Source: Syngnathus acus
Lineage: Eukaryota > Chordata > Actinopteri > Syngnathiformes > Syngnathidae
Length of the DNA stretch: 64,000 nt
Direction of reading: 5' to 3'
Assembly (NCBI RefSeq): GCF_901709675.1
Contig: NC_051097.1
Coordinates: 5,930,039 to 5,994,038, forward strand
A program made the position numbers and the translations under genes. Under the pieces are notes generated by a model that did not search any database, was not told the DNA's origin, and worked only from the letters and a program-made list of their open reading frames with translations. Positions 12,501 through 24,453 of the stretch are shown piece by piece; position 1 is the stretch's first letter, and each line of letters begins with the position of its first letter.

Positions 12501-14175
12501 GAACAAACGAACCAACGTCATTTTATTCGTAGCGATAGGCGAGTACTGATAAGTATCGGTTCGGATAACAGCGCCAACGTAGTTACTATTTGTTTTCACT
12601 TTCCGCTTAAAATAAATATTTCTTCATTAATTTGCACTGTTGGCGTGCCGTTTCATTAGATTAACATTAACAAAGATAAATAGTAACAAAAAAAAGGAAG
12701 AGAGACAAACCAATGGGCAGCGTAGATGCTAGTTGGTGAAAATAAAAATGAGCAAACATAGTCAAGGAGGACATGAGAATAAAGTCAATGTTCCCTAGTA
12801 AGGGATCCAATTTCTCTATAAAAGTGCCCCTGTGAGCTTTGACTCTATTAGCTTTTTCTTACCAAGCCGTCCGCTCCCATCCGTCCTCTTCCGGACACCC
12901 GGAATGTCACCTCGGCCTCCCAATTTTCGAAGGACGCCTTGTTCTTGCACCATAAAGACCCCCGCTGACTCTTGAGGGATGGCGCGATACGCACCTGGTC
13001 CTCACTGGGGATGGCATCTGCCGGAGAGATGAGAGCGATACACTTTTAAGCACATTTTACAATTGCATGAGGTTCCTCATGCCTTTCTTCATGACATGTC
13101 ACAGCGCGCTGAAATGATCCAGACAAGTAAAGGCAATATTGGATGGAGGGACTTTTTGTCATAGGTGATATTGGGCAAGACCCCTTTTTGTGACTGGCTC
13201 AAGTCAGCACTTTGATCATTCAGCAGCGTCAAAATTACATCACTAAATAGTAAGTCGCAATAGTCTTTGTTGTTTAGACAAGCAGCAAAGACAGGGCTCC
13301 TTTAGCAATGCTGGTTTATACTTGCCTATAAGAAGCACTATTTAAAGACACAAACCCCTTATGTTGGGAAAATAACGTGACACATGCCTAATTAATCAAT
13401 TTGCATATGCACATATCCATAATTTCTTCGACATAATGTCTTGCTTTTATTATGCCTTGTTGTATTCAGCTGTCTGCAGCCAAATCGGAATTGCAAATGG
13501 GGATGTGTTCTTGGCTGAATAAATATTATAAATATTTAATTAAAAAAACACGGCACCTTATGACACCGTTGCCCTTTTCCTGTACTGACATCAGACGGTA
13601 CGTTATCAGTATTTTATGAATGGAGGCTGCACAGTGCAGAAGTCCACTATCAGCTGCATGACACGCCAATCCAAAGGGTCGCGTTAAGCTAGTGACGCAA
13701 TTGATCAGGTATTCAACTTTAGAGTTGAATGTCTTCGTCCTTTAACTCATTCAATGGCATTGACAATTACCCAAAACATGCATATTAAATGGGAAGGTTT
13801 AAAGGGGTCAATGTTGACGTTAGCACCGCTAGCTCAGAGCCCTTACAAGCCGCTGTGAGTTTTGCATGCCCGGAAAGTAAGTGCATGACATCTGCACTTA
13901 CCGCCCATGTGGATCCAGAAGGGGATCCTGCCATCCGGCTGGACCAGATGTGGCCCCTTAAAACTGTACTTGTACTCAAAGCGGCGGTGAGGAGCCGCAT
14001 CCGCCGGGTCCGGTGTCTTCGCGACAGCGTCCGTCACCGCGTCGGTGTCGGTGATCGTCACTTGGGCGACACTGCTGTGACACAGCAACCCTGCGAGAAG
14101 CGCGACGAACATCCTTCCCGTCGCCGAGATGGAAGTCCGCCGCCGCCTCTGTGTTGCTGCTCCGGGCACCGCCAT
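6539..14175 (-). CDS. lman1: LMAN1/ERGIC-53 mannose-specific lectin, complete CDS in 13 exons
   Basis: The 13 exons sum to 1611 nt and 536 aa (human about 510). LMAN1 is a type I membrane lectin cycling between ER and ERGIC; with MCFD2 it exports glycoproteins such as coagulation factors V and VIII. Seen in order: signal peptide (core FVALLAGLL), then HRRFEYKYSFKGPHL opening the L-type lectin domain (about residues 63-290) with Ca2+/mannose-site residues in FFDSFDNDG and YDHK and the GGLADDHD loop; a charged coiled-coil stalk (about 308-425); a Gln-rich linker; paired luminal cysteines in KCPELPPLPSC (492 and 501), known in the family for oligomerisation; a TM helix about 505-524; and KKFF at the C terminus, which provides both COPII exit and retrieval signals. 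The start is the ATG before the signal peptide. All phases close. Confidence 0.96.
6654..6778 (-). CDS. lman1: lman1 exon 12
   Basis: Encodes residues 484-524: the luminal KCPELPPLPSC cysteine pair and the single transmembrane helix ending IMY. Donor gtaagttc; acceptor ccttgtag before AATCC. A run of seven C (G on the plus strand) sits in the Pro codons and is read in frame. Confidence 0.94.
6853..7021 (-). CDS. lman1: lman1 exon 11
   Basis: Residues 427-483, including NAFYESLKQIG, a QQQHQQQGGG stretch and HFNDIKEHLHSVRRDLEHL. Donor gtcagaat; acceptor ctcgccag before GAATG. The Gln/Gly run is longer than I recall in mammals. Confidence 0.92.
7022..9173 (-). other. lman1 intron 10
   Basis: A 2.15 kb AT-rich intron, the longest in this gene. 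It contains poly(A/T) runs near 7297-7310, 8347-8369 and 8838-8857, and loosely repetitive A-rich sequence around 7560-7800. No nested gene seen. Confidence 0.6.
9174..9250 (-). CDS. lman1: lman1 exon 10
   Basis: Residues 402-426: LDVANQQLGTIASSQQDLL then RNLNEF, part of the stalk coiled coil. Donor gtgagtct; acceptor tttattttag before CTGG. Confidence 0.92.
9722..9909 (-). CDS. lman1: lman1 exon 9
   Basis: Residues 339-401, including VNDREIRQVFEGQNRIHLE and QLNRQLAMILDEQRRYV, the most conserved part of the stalk. Donor gtgggtca; acceptor tctatgcag before TCGAAG. Confidence 0.95.
10036..10168 (-). CDS. lman1: lman1 exon 8
   Basis: Residues 295-338: PLPEAEIPKEDKDKYQEEF then the LDKKKEEFQKEHPD heptad region. 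The only acceptor that keeps phase 0 is an AAG site (gccctcttgaag before CCCC), not the stronger-looking ctaccag ten bases further in. The donor is the weaker gttagtac. Confidence 0.85.
10309..10367 (-). CDS. lman1: lman1 exon 7
   Basis: Residues 275-294, DHDILSFLLFQLTEPGQTP after a split Asp: last strand of the lectin domain. A 59-nt exon too short for a long open frame. Donor gtaagttc; acceptor tgcaccag. Confidence 0.93.
10737..10860 (-). CDS. lman1: lman1 exon 6
   Basis: Residues 234-274, VMINNGFTPDANDFELCTK to SAATGGLA. Carries the Gly-Gly-Leu loop near the sugar site. Donor gtaattcg; acceptor cttggcag. Confidence 0.94.
10934..11033 (-). CDS. lman1: lman1 exon 5
   Basis: Residues 200-233, with DFRNKPYPVRAKVTYYKKTL, highly conserved in ERGIC-53. 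Donor gtacgcac; acceptor ttgttggcag before TGACGG. Confidence 0.95.
11483..11544 (-). CDS. lman1: lman1 exon 4
   Basis: Residues 180-199, KNNPVIVVVGNNGKLVYDHK, including the conserved His near the carbohydrate site. A 62-nt exon. Donor gtaagtaa; acceptor gccctccag. Confidence 0.94.
11848..11955 (-). CDS. lman1: lman1 exon 3
   Basis: Residues 144-179, AIWFTSEQGLQGPVYG to GIFFDSFDNDGK. The Asp, Phe and Asn of FFDSFDND are the calcium ligands in this family. Donor gtcagtgt; acceptor tatcgacag. Confidence 0.95.
12863..13017 (-). CDS. lman1: lman1 exon 2
   Basis: Residues 92-143, from DAIPSEDQVRIAPSLKSQRG to VSGRGRMGADGL. The donor is gtaagaaa; acceptor ctctccggcag before ATGCC. Confidence 0.95.
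13902..14175 (-). CDS. lman1: lman1 exon 1 (coding part)
   Basis: Residues 1-91: an arginine-rich start (TQRRRRTS), the hydrophobic signal core, then HRRFEYKYSFKGPHL and IPFWIHMG. It lies in a GC-rich stretch (about 13780-14340) that looks like a CpG-rich promoter. The start ATG precedes the signal peptide; an upstream in-frame extension exists but is not signal-like. Confidence 0.92.
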
Positions 14176-15530
14176 GTTTCGTGTCAGTGCTGACGTAGCG
14201 CTGAGTGCTGCAGCACACGAGCATGATGGGATGCCTCGAGGCCAACAGGGCGCCTTCTCATTGGTCCACGACTTTCGCTCGCCCACAATGCTGCGGTGGT
14301 CGGTGGGGCCTCCAGGGATGTGACACGACGCACGTTGAGTCAAATAACGCAAGTAAAGTCAACACAAGCTGGTTTTCGTGGTTTACAGCACAGTGGCAAT
14401 GTCAATAATACATAATTGGCCAGAAAACAGGTTGACATGTCAACAGAAGAAAGTGAAGTTTTACAGCAAATAGCACCCCCCAAAACTACTGAGCACACTA
14501 CATACCATTTGATTAGCCATAACAACCAGTAGGCCAAAGTATTCATCAAAAACAAGGCAGAGGTTTTATTTCTAAAAAGTAAACCGACATATATTTTTAT
14601 AAGACACTGTAAAAGTTTAAATATGAACAATTGTCCATCCATCCAATTTACCTTTCATCATCCTCACTATCTTGCAGGGTTCGGCAGCCTGCAGCCAAAA
14701 ATCAGCCCACCATCAATTATACTTTATGTGGCCCACTGGATGACATTAATGGGAAATTAAGATGCATTGTCTTGTCTTGTCAGTTTTTTAAGAAAAATGG
14801 TTCATCCTCCAGCTCTTGGCTGTTCCACTTATCCCAAACAAAACCGTTGTATGGATGCATCATTCCCCCTTAAAAAAACAAAGACTATGATGTTGATGAA
14901 ACAAAATCTAGCAACATTACTTAAACAGGTGAGCAATTAATTAATTTTGAGTCATAATTAGCGTGTGTTAAATTTTGGGTCAGTACTGGGCTGTGAAAGC
15001 CACAGCAGGAGATGCAAGGTTGACACAATTGAGTCACCATTCACTTTCTGTTGACTTTCACTGGTTCTGCCCCCGTTGACCGAGGGGGCCCCAGCGGCCT
15101 TCCCTTCGGTGTAAACCTGCTCTTGTTGCAACAAAACAGGGCTATTGTGGCAACGCTAATCTGGGGATTTTGATTCTTCTGTCGCATGATCAGCAAATGG
15201 TAAGAAGTGATCTGTGAGGCTTTGGAGTGAGAAGGTTTCATGTGCGCTGCCGGTGTCACTTCATGTTAAACGCTAAGATTTTGTTTATCCGCAAGATCCA
15301 TAAACATGCATGGCAGATGTGATTTTTTTTAAATCGGAAAATCATAAATCAAAAGCCCTTGTCCTTTATCCCTCTTAAAGTTCACAATAATGGAACATAA
15401 CAATCCTGCCAGTGCAATAACTGGTCAATTGGTTGCTCACTGCCCCCCCCCCCCCATTGATATTTATGTTAAAAATGCCATTATCGTTCTTTCTTAGATA
15501 CTACGTATGTATATTTCACATGTATTAATT

Positions 15531-15548
15531 TATATATATATATATATT
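15531..15548. repeat. TA microsatellite
   Basis: Nine TA units in the lman1-ccbe1 spacer. Confidence 0.8.
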
Positions 15549-16986
15549 TGGGGGAAATATATTGGATTGTACATCACTGCAACAACAACCAGATTTTGTA
15601 CAGGGTGATTTTTTTTAAACAGTATTGGACATCATAAATTGTCAATTTTGCGAAGCGCACCGTAAACGCTCAGTGGATTTAGAGAATAAGATAAATAAGA
15701 GTCCTCTGTGCCTTTGTGGCCAAAGTCCTCATTAGGGAGTTAAACCCGCACTCCTTTGAGGCCAAACGTGGGATTTAAAATGACAAAAGCCATGCTAATG
15801 GATCAATTTAGCTCAACACAATGACAACCTGCTAGATGTTAATGGGTCAGCGGTGCCTGTGAAAAGCTCATCCCGGTAGCCAGCGCAAATATTTGGCCAG
15901 TCAATTATACGTTTTGTCGTCAACATGTCATGTGTAAATCAATGTAGAAAATAACACAGCGGAAGTAAAAAAATAAATAAATAAACGTATCTCATCCTAC
16001 CACTTAGTCTCAAAATAGTATTTATCTTTGATTATCATTGATATACAAACTGGGTTCTATGACAATCTTATTATTTATTAACCAATGCTATGACTAGCCC
16101 ACTCAAATAGAATTGGTCTTATGAATATTAAATCACAGCCTTCTAAATCCTCGCAAGTGAATGAGCCCATCGGAGAACATAATCTCGATTAAATGATCAG
16201 CTCATCAACAAGTTCTGCAAAAACCTGATAAAGATCGTGATTATTTGAATCGGGTGTGTTGGAGGACGGAAAGATCTAAAACATGCAGGATAGCGGCCCT
16301 CGAGCATCATGCATCATGTCACACGAACCGTCATGCATTATCCATACAAATGGACTATCGACGTCTCCCTAGACATATTTTATGGTTGAGTCACTCAATG
16401 TAGTTTTTTGTGTATTGGAATGTTTGATGAAGTACTGTAAAGTATGATGAGGATTTTTTTTTGTGGTGTTTCTATAGAAGAAAACATTTCCCAAAAAAAG
16501 ATTAGCCCAATAAAAGTGGCTGAGTGTTGCACATGCTCCATCTTCACAATGGCCCAGGGTCCCACCTTGGAGGGGGCTTCGCTCCAACAAGGTCCAGTGT
16601 GGTCCGGCCTGGAGTGGGTTAGACCACTCATCGGACTTTGGCACATTCATTTCAGCAGCAACCTTCACGCTCATTATTTAAGCAACAAGGACAATGGCAT
16701 ATGCCCCCCCCCCCCGTCCATTTATGTGCAGAAGTGTGGTGGGGGCTGGTGCCCCCGCCTGCCCCCTTTTAGTGTGCCCTGCCAGGTCTTTTCAAAAAAG
16801 ATACCCTCAACTTTCCCTTTCTTCCCTTTGCCGAAACAGATTTCTTTTTTACTCTTCAGGCCTCTCATTAACTCCGCTCATGCTCGCCATGGTTTGAAGT
16901 GGGCGGGCCTTGTGAAAAAGCGACCAATTAGGGGCCTCATCAGCTCCAATTAGACTAGACAAAGCCAGAGTAAAGATAACTCAAGA

Positions 16987-17016
16987 GTGTGTGTGTGCGT
17001 GTGTGTGTGTGTGTGT
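16987..17016. repeat. GT microsatellite
   Basis: GT repeat with one GC interruption. Confidence 0.85.
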
Positions 17017-19740
17017 CGGTCCAGTGTTACAAAACTTGGCCATTCACAACACCAGATGGGGTGTGGTGGGGTGGCGGGGGCTTCTCTCCAGGGCCAAGTG
17101 TTGTTGTGCTGACAGGGCCCAGGGGCCCCCCAGGAGTCCCAGAAAGAGAGCCATTCAATCCTCTTTTACCTGTTTGCAATCTCTTATTATTGTCCGCCTC
17201 CACTCTCTCCATACTTCCTTCAACAAGGAGGGGGGGGCGCAGATGGATGTTAAGGGGGTGCCTTTCACCTCATTAGAAGCGCATTTGCACTGTCTCCTCG
17301 CTGCAGCAATGTATTTTTCTTTTTTTCCCTTTTTACATCTAATCTTCCCTGAATGGAGGATTTTTGGAGCGCTTAATTTGCTGCCCATGCTAAACGCATT
17401 CATTAATGAATTGGGTAACACTAATTTTCTCCCATTCAAGCGGTGCATCTCTTTTGGGGGGGGGCTAAATAACGAGGGGAGGTGGTGGTGGGGGGAGATA
17501 TAATTAGGATACAAGGGCCCACTTCAGTAAATATTTGGAATCTTTTAAGGCTTACCCTCGATTAATTACTTCCACAAGAGATTTTTGCAGAGGGAAATGA
17601 AGTGCCAACTTTCCTCTAACAAGATAAGCTTGTTAGGGGAGGCGTTCTTCAATAGCGGGGGCCGCCATTTTAATCAAACGCATGCTCGGAAAATGGGCTC
17701 ATTACGGACACAAAGACACGACCCGCAACAGTGATGTCATGTTTTGTCGCTTGTTTACACAAATAAAGACAACTTGGAAAGGGTGGATAGTGTTGATCAT
17801 TACACTGACGTCATTGTTGTGATAATGGCGGATGACAATTCAGGCTGTCAAGTTGTATAACTACATAAAAACAAAATCAGTAAGTTGAAGTAAGACGAGT
17901 CACAACTACTTTAAAAAAAATCACATGAACATTTATTTCGGTGATTTATTTTTTAAATTATTTTTGCAAAGGTCGCCAACATGGTGGCCTCCAAGGACCA
18001 CATGAATAGTCGGCGGCTTGTTGTGATTTCCTAGGAACGTTGCGTAAATGATCCTTTGAAAATGTGAATACAAGCTAGGATTTATTTGTCTTCACACAAA
18101 TGAATATCATCAGTTGTTAATCGCATACAATAATCTCAAAAGTTTTTTTATTTCAGACTTGTGTATCATATTGGTAACCCTTCGCATTAACAAATAAACT
18201 TATCCAACAATCATTCATTGCAATTTGTCTTTGGCAGACCCCCCACTTGGACGCCTGTGGTTCTTTGGACCCCACTTGGAATTGTAGCTGTCATGTCACC
18301 ATCCAGTTTGTTGTGAGCGACGACCGCTATCTAGTGGCTCTCATGAGGTACTGAGACTCTTCATACTTTGGGGGCATCCGGGGTGCAATATAATGACGTC
18401 ATGGCACAAACCTAAAGTTTACATGGTTTATAGTATAGTTGCCAAAGCAGCCGTAAATTGAACAACTAGAATGAGATTAGATGTCACCTCATATGATGAA
18501 GTTTACGTTACCTAAATCAAAGGGGTCGTTATAATGAAACGTCCGTCAAACCTGCAGAAACATGCTGTAAAGTAGAAATATGCTGTTGGAAAAACACATA
18601 AAGCCCAAGTGGGTCATAATTTAGAGTGCCTTAAAGGAATGGACACGGTGCCATAAATTTGTTAATGTGAGCGGGCAACAAATTGTAGACTTTTAATTAA
18701 AAATAAGTGTTCCAGTTTGATTGCTGCCTTCTCTGTAATTGGCACAAATATTGCTAATGTTTTTATGGCATGTATATAGTAAATCCAAGCTATTATGGCT
18801 GGAGAAAAATCTGTGAAACCCACCCTCCCCAAAATACGGTAGGTTTATAATTTTTAGATGCCACAATTTGGCGGCAAAGCACTACCTTTGTCTCATTGAA
18901 GCTGCTTATGTTGAGTATTCAATAAGTTAACTTATTTGTAGGACAGTTAACAATACAAAAATGCTACTTAAAAATCCTGACACAGTTAAATGTTTTATTC
19001 TGGCGACAGTTTGACCCTGGCGCCGATTATTTCCATTATTTTCTTAAGTCTCCATTTTGGAAACACGTAGAAGCACAAGTGATGAATGACACCAACGGGG
19101 CACTTTACAATTTTCTTACCAGGTTGTTTTTCAAGAAAACAACAATGACATTTAGCTCCTAAGATTAGAATTTTTCTTCATCCAAACGTCAATAGGTTCA
19201 GCAAAAAAAAAATTAAAACAACAACAAACTTTTATGACTTTAGAAAAAAAACAAAAAACTTAGCTGGATCCCAACGCAGCTGGAAGTCCCAAAGAGGACC
19301 CAATACGGCTTCTTGAACTTCTGACATGGCGCATATAATAAGTGGATGTGATCATATTTTAATAAAAAAATAATACTCAATGAATACTTTTGTGGCACGT
19401 TGACATACTAATGCCCCATGCATAGTTACTAGTGCAGCAAACAGTCAAACACACATAGAAAATGAAAAAACTCACAGGAGTCACGCCAGCTGCTCAAAGG
19501 CACAACGCCACGTTTTGCTGTTGTGACTTTCGGCTTAACCCCATGGCAATTTAAAGAACCAGGTTATTTATTTTTCATGTTTTATTGTCTTCATATACAT
19601 TGCATTCCCTCCCCATTTTAGAAAATCATTATTTGCGCTTGCTATTATGGACCAAGTGAGTGAACACTTGCCTTTGTCTCCCTCTAGTGGCTAACAATCA
19701 AACAAGAGTTTTTATTAAACTCAATGCAGGGCAGTTTTAT

Positions 19741-19905
19741 GAGAAAAGGATTCATTTAGAAAAATCGTAATTTTAAGAAAAGAAGTATCTTTCTTGACTA
19801 ATTACATAAAAGTCGTAATAAAAAAGTCAGAATGTTATAAAAGTTTTATTTGTGCCAGTAAAATCATGTCAGAGCATTGTAAAAAAAAGTCATAATTGCG
19901 CAAGA
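19741..19905. repeat. Degenerate AAGTCGTAAT-type minisatellite
   Basis: Loosely repeated blocks of 'aaaagtcgtaat', 'agtcagaatgttataa' and 'agtcataattg' suggest an old tandem array of about 20-bp units. Similar blocks appear at about 9540-9640, 31781-32065 and 43110-43225. Confidence 0.5.
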
Positions 19906-20505
19906 GAAGGTTTCATTTTTCAATTTGAGGATAACATAGTGTTTTGTTTTTAATTGTGAAAAATTACTGTTGCAAGAGCCCTTGTAATCCTAAGAGAAAA
20001 CAATAGTTTGAATTTTGCATGTGAATATTCTCATCCATTCACATCATTCTTTTGTGTATATGAGATTAGTCATGTTGTTATCATTTGAACTACGAAGAGT
20101 CTAAACTGCGTAAACGATTCACACGTGTGATATTACATCAGCGCCGTTAAGTGGAGATTTACCGCAGCACGGGGAAGTATGTCAGCAGCGCTTTTTAAAA
20201 AAAAACATTTACTTTATCAGCGCCGGTTGTTATGTTGTTACCGCGGCAACAAAGCATCACAGTGGACTCATCTTACACATGGCATCAATCTATAAGATGA
20301 AAATCTTGAGTCAATTTTACCTAATTGTTTGACCACTTTCTCGCTCGTGTTCAAAATAAAGTACAAATACAATAAAAAGCCGGTTCTAGCCGGAATATTT
20401 TTTCAAAACTCATGAGACGAAAAGTCATAATGTATTGTTATAAGTATGAATAATAAATAAAATACAAAGAATGTTATTGCTAATCATAATGAGATGATTT
20501 ATAGT

Positions 20506-20651
20506 AGCGATGGGAAATGGAAGCTTCCAATTTGCTTCATGCACTAGTTGACTCCTAGATGACACGGTTGGTTTAACAAGAGTGCCATCTAGAGATCTCC
20601 ATACACAACTGGTTCATGAATCATCTTCAAGCTTCATTTTCCCATCACCTA
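20506..20651. mobile_element. hAT-type MITE (146 bp) with 8-bp target duplication
   Basis: The ends are inverted repeats: the left end begins AGCGATGGGAAATGGAAGCT, and the right end read in reverse begins TAGGTGATGGGAAAATGAAG. Perfect 8-bp copies of TTTATAGT flank it (20498-20505 and 20652-20659). An 8-bp duplication with short terminal inverted repeats is the mark of the hAT superfamily. There is no coding capacity, so it is a non-autonomous copy. It sits just downstream of the ccbe1 stop codon and may lie in its 3' UTR. Confidence 0.8.
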
Positions 20652-20832
20652 TTTATAGTAAAGCTCTTCTTTTAATGTGCTAGGAAGGATGTTTAAAAAA
20701 ACGTTTAAAAATAACCATTATCTTGCATACAATCTAGAAAAATAAACATCTGTGATCCAAAAGGCATCTGATACATTCTATTAATAAAAATAGTTAAATA
20801 ATCATACGATATTTACATCTCACATTGACTAT

Positions 20833-21096
20833 TTAGAGTCCATTGCTATCTGTCCTGCTTCGCGGTGGCTTTCTCTTGCGGGTCCTCTTGGAGTGCGGCG
20901 GCGGTGGTGGCATCATCTCTCGGAGGTCCTCGCCCGAGCCCATGTCTTGGCTGTCTCGCCAGGCGCCGGGCATCACGGGGAGCTCCTCCCCCGGGTAGAC
21001 GGGCGCTCGGCCGTACACTTTGATCTGCAGGTCGGCGATGTCATTGCGGATGTCGGCCATAAGCAATAGTAGAAAGTCGAACGAGCCTGGAGGGCC
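20833..21096 (-). CDS. ccbe1: ccbe1 exon 11 (terminal)
   Basis: Encodes residues 319-405: last collagen triplet GPPGS, then [18 protein letters not shown], an acidic stretch, five consecutive prolines and a basic end. Acceptor gacttttag before GGCCCT, phase 0. Confidence 0.94.
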   Translation of the reverse strand, partial: GPPGSFDFLLLLMADIRNDIADLQIKVYGRAPVYPGEELPVMPGAWRDSQDMGSGEDLREMMPPPPPHSKRTRKRKPPRSRTDSNGL

Positions 21097-24000
21097 CTAA
21101 AAGTCGACAATGACAAACAGATCAATAACAATGACAAAAAGTGACCTTCCGTCCTCAGAATTTTAATTTGGATGTAGGTGGCGGTACTTACTGAAGGTCC
21201 AGTCGGCCCGGGTGCTCCTCGCTCCCCCTGTAGTGTAAAGAAACAAATATTTAGTTTAAATGAATTTGAGTATAGGGGAGCGCAAGAGGAATTCATAATA
21301 TTGTAGATTTTTTTTTTCTCTCTAACGAGTGCAATAGCAACTGTGAAGAATCACTGTTGATCTACGGTAGCGCTCGTTTGCCTGACCGTTGAGGTGGTTT
21401 GGCGTGCTTGCAGGGGGAGAGGGGGGTCACGCTGGGGCTGTGAGTGTTTTGGCAGATGGTTTGGATTTGTTACTCGGAGAGACAGATTAGCATCACCCTC
21501 CGATCTATCCACACAAACATCTCCGTTGCGGGAAAATTGTGTGTAGCTAAGGCACCTCAATTGGACCACACCAACGAGCCGCTTAGCCCAGCAAATCGGT
21601 ATTAAACTAAGCGGCACAGTTCCAAAAGATGTCATAACTTTATCAAAAGTCAATAGAACCATCATTTTTGCCACATGTTGCATGAAGGCATGCCAAGAGC
21701 GAGCGCATCAGCTCCGCCTGCTTCCCTCATTCAACATGAAACATAGTTATGTATTTATTTACAATATATCAGCGAGAACGAGTCACACATTAGTCCCAAC
21801 AATTAAGCTCACCACGGTATTATACGATTGCTTCAATACCAAGAGTAACCAAAAATGCTTTTATATACAGTTAGTGGTATTTTTTCATGTCTGATTAAAA
21901 TAAAAAACGAGACAGTAAACAGAAAACGTGAACAGACATCATGATCTAAAGTTTGAAGCATCTTGAAGCCTTTTGGTTTCCTGTCGGGGTGAAGCAAAGC
22001 GCACCATTCAAGTTCCCTTACGAAAAAAATCCTGAAATATTCCAGACGTGCCGAGTGGTCCGCAGGGTTTTCTTAACACCGATCAGGAAAAAAGTTAATG
22101 ACCACTTGAACAACTCTAAAGTGTTAACCCCCTGCGGGCTGACTTGTAATTTTCATGGGGCAAGAAACACGTTTGCACTTGAGTGCATCACAGACGTCAT
22201 GTACAATCAGTCATCCGTCTTAAATCCGATTTAGCAACTTCGACTGTGAATAATTATCGCCGTGTAGTTGACACTAGACCTCTGTTAACTGCAGTTGAAT
22301 TTTTACGTCACCTTGTGCCCGTCTTTTCCCGGCGCTCCCGGAGGCCCCTGTTGGATAAAGACAACAGCTCATGTTAGGAATTGTAATAGTGCTTAGCCAT
22401 GATGATGCGCTCGGCTCTCTTAAGCTAGCTTCATGCCACAGGTCTTAATGCTCGATTTAGATTTTTGCGTGAAATACGATTCTTTTCCCCAATACATCGA
22501 CACACCTCTAACGAGGATTAAGAGGTTTTCAGAGACGAACGTAAGTAATTAAAACCCTCCGAATGCTCACTGGAGGGCCTTGTGAGTTTTTGGCCCCGTT
22601 AACGCCGCCGGCTCGTCTGATTGCAGGTGTTGATAGTGTCATTCATCAATATGGCAATGCACAACGGCACCCTGCGCATTCTTGGTCCACGTCCCGGTCA
22701 TACTAATCAACATGAAAGGATGACGCTCGCGGGCAGAGAAAGCAACCCGGCCAAAGAAAACCACTTGTCAAAGGATTAACCTTTCATTGTTCTTAGCTCC
22801 AAAGGTCGACGTTTCAGCATTTAAGGCTCAGTTGAAATGGATCGGATCTTAACGACGCTATTAATAACCATACATCGATTCCAAATATTTGCATGTGAGC
22901 TCATACTGAAAATGAGTTGCACTTTAACGATCATCTATTTAATTGTGAAATGAAGTTATGAGATCATGAGAAAAAACTCAGACTGTGGAAATAAAAGGTG
23001 AATCAAGTATCTTTTTTTTTTACTATTATGGGAGCAATTTTATGAAAATTAAATGTTGCCAATATGTAATTTTACAAGGCTAAATGGCTGAATAGTATCA
23101 ACTGACCACAGGTCCGCGAGAGCCTCGTTTGATGTGGGACAAGTCTGGTGTGGGCCCCATGGGACCCATCAAGCCCCTTGGTCCAGGAGGGCCCAAGGGC
23201 CCTGATTGTCCTACAAGACCCGGTGGTCCTTTGGGTCCCGGATCTCCTAAACAAACAAACAAAAAAACAAAAACAGACGTGTTAATTCAAGATTCAAGAT
23301 TCAAGAGTTTTTATTCGCCATGTTTGAGCGTGCCAAACAAGGAATTTGACTTCGGTAAAACACACCCTCTGTTCAACATATAGGTGACTAACAACACTCA
23401 GGATATGTGAATAATGGCAAAAACAATGAAAGTTAATGTTGCTTTAACGGTGCAATAAGATGCACGTTTACCTGGCGGACCAGGCAGACCAGGCGGTCCC
23501 GTTAAAAAGGTAGCTGGGATTTTGTCGTTGGTCCTCTGCTCTGGAACATCAGAACTGCTCGACAGTATCTTGATGAAAGAAAAAGTCAGTCGGTGAATAT
23601 TTTACAATGACGCATGAATGAAGATGAATTATCATTGTCACGCATTATTTTATATGTCTGTCCAGTATGTATGGTACTTAAGTACCACATGACAGAAAGC
23701 AATTAATCATGCGATCCAAAGCGCCATAAGTGGCAGACAGGATTCCTTGAGGTGAAATGCGAGTCTACCGTTGTCTTTTTCCCCTGTTAATTTCCTGTCT
23801 CATTCGCACTTGGAGAAAGACATCAAGTGAAGTGAAATGTGTCCAGGCGTTTTTATCTCTCTTTAAAAAAAAAAAAAAAGGATGAAATAATGTAGTGTAT
23901 TACATCTCCAGGGGGCTGTTAATGTGTGACTCGCGCTGTCAAAACTATGTGGAAAAATAAAGGTGGGAGTAAATGGGTTCTGCAGATCTCCATCATGAAG

Positions 24001-24453
24001 ACGTACAGTAAATGGAAGTTAGTGAGCACACAATAAAGTGGATTATGGTTTATCGTGTGCTCGCACAGTTATTTACTGTTAGAAACTGCTAAACTAAAAT
24101 GTTCGACCCAACCAAACCCAATCAAAAAAATATTCCAGTTGATCTCAGTGCTGCTGGCATGTTGCGCCATAATTTGGTTTTACACTCAAGGCACGGTGGA
24201 TTTGTAAAAATCCATTAAAAAAAAAAAATATTGTATTATCGTGGGGTTTCACTGTATAATATTGATAAGATTTGGGTTTTTTAAAGTTACTTATAGGGCG
24301 CCCACCTTCTGTTTTAGCTGCAACACGGTGGTCTTGATCTGCTGGAAGTCATCACACGTGGCTGAGCAGGTCCCGGTGTTCATCACATTGTCAGATGTCT
24401 CCAAGACATGATGCAGCACTGTTGATGATATCATTGCTGTTTCAAAAATGTTA

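Larger units (their letters stand above)
14176..20832. other. lman1-ccbe1 intergenic region
   Basis: No gene is recognised in these 6.7 kb. The left end is the GC-rich lman1 promoter region, and the right end probably includes the ccbe1 3' UTR (an ATTAAA on the minus strand at 20671-20676 is a candidate poly(A) signal). In between are a poly(C) run near 15443-15455, TA and GT microsatellites, a GC-rich patch at about 16540-17660 whose open frames are unlike any family I know, a degenerate 'AAGTCGTAAT' repeat at 19741-19905, and a hAT-type MITE at 20506-20651. Confidence 0.55.

Noticed and set aside
12530-12600. Possible transposon fragment with 'gtactgataagtatcggttcgg'
   Set aside because: The motif recalls a common DNA-transposon interior, but ends and duplications are absent.
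13789-14193. 134-codon plus-strand frame
   Set aside because: It is the antisense of lman1 exon 1, open because the exon is GC-rich.
16444-16953. 169-codon plus-strand frame in the lman1-ccbe1 spacer
   Set aside because: Low-complexity C and T runs, no recognisable domain, no splice context.
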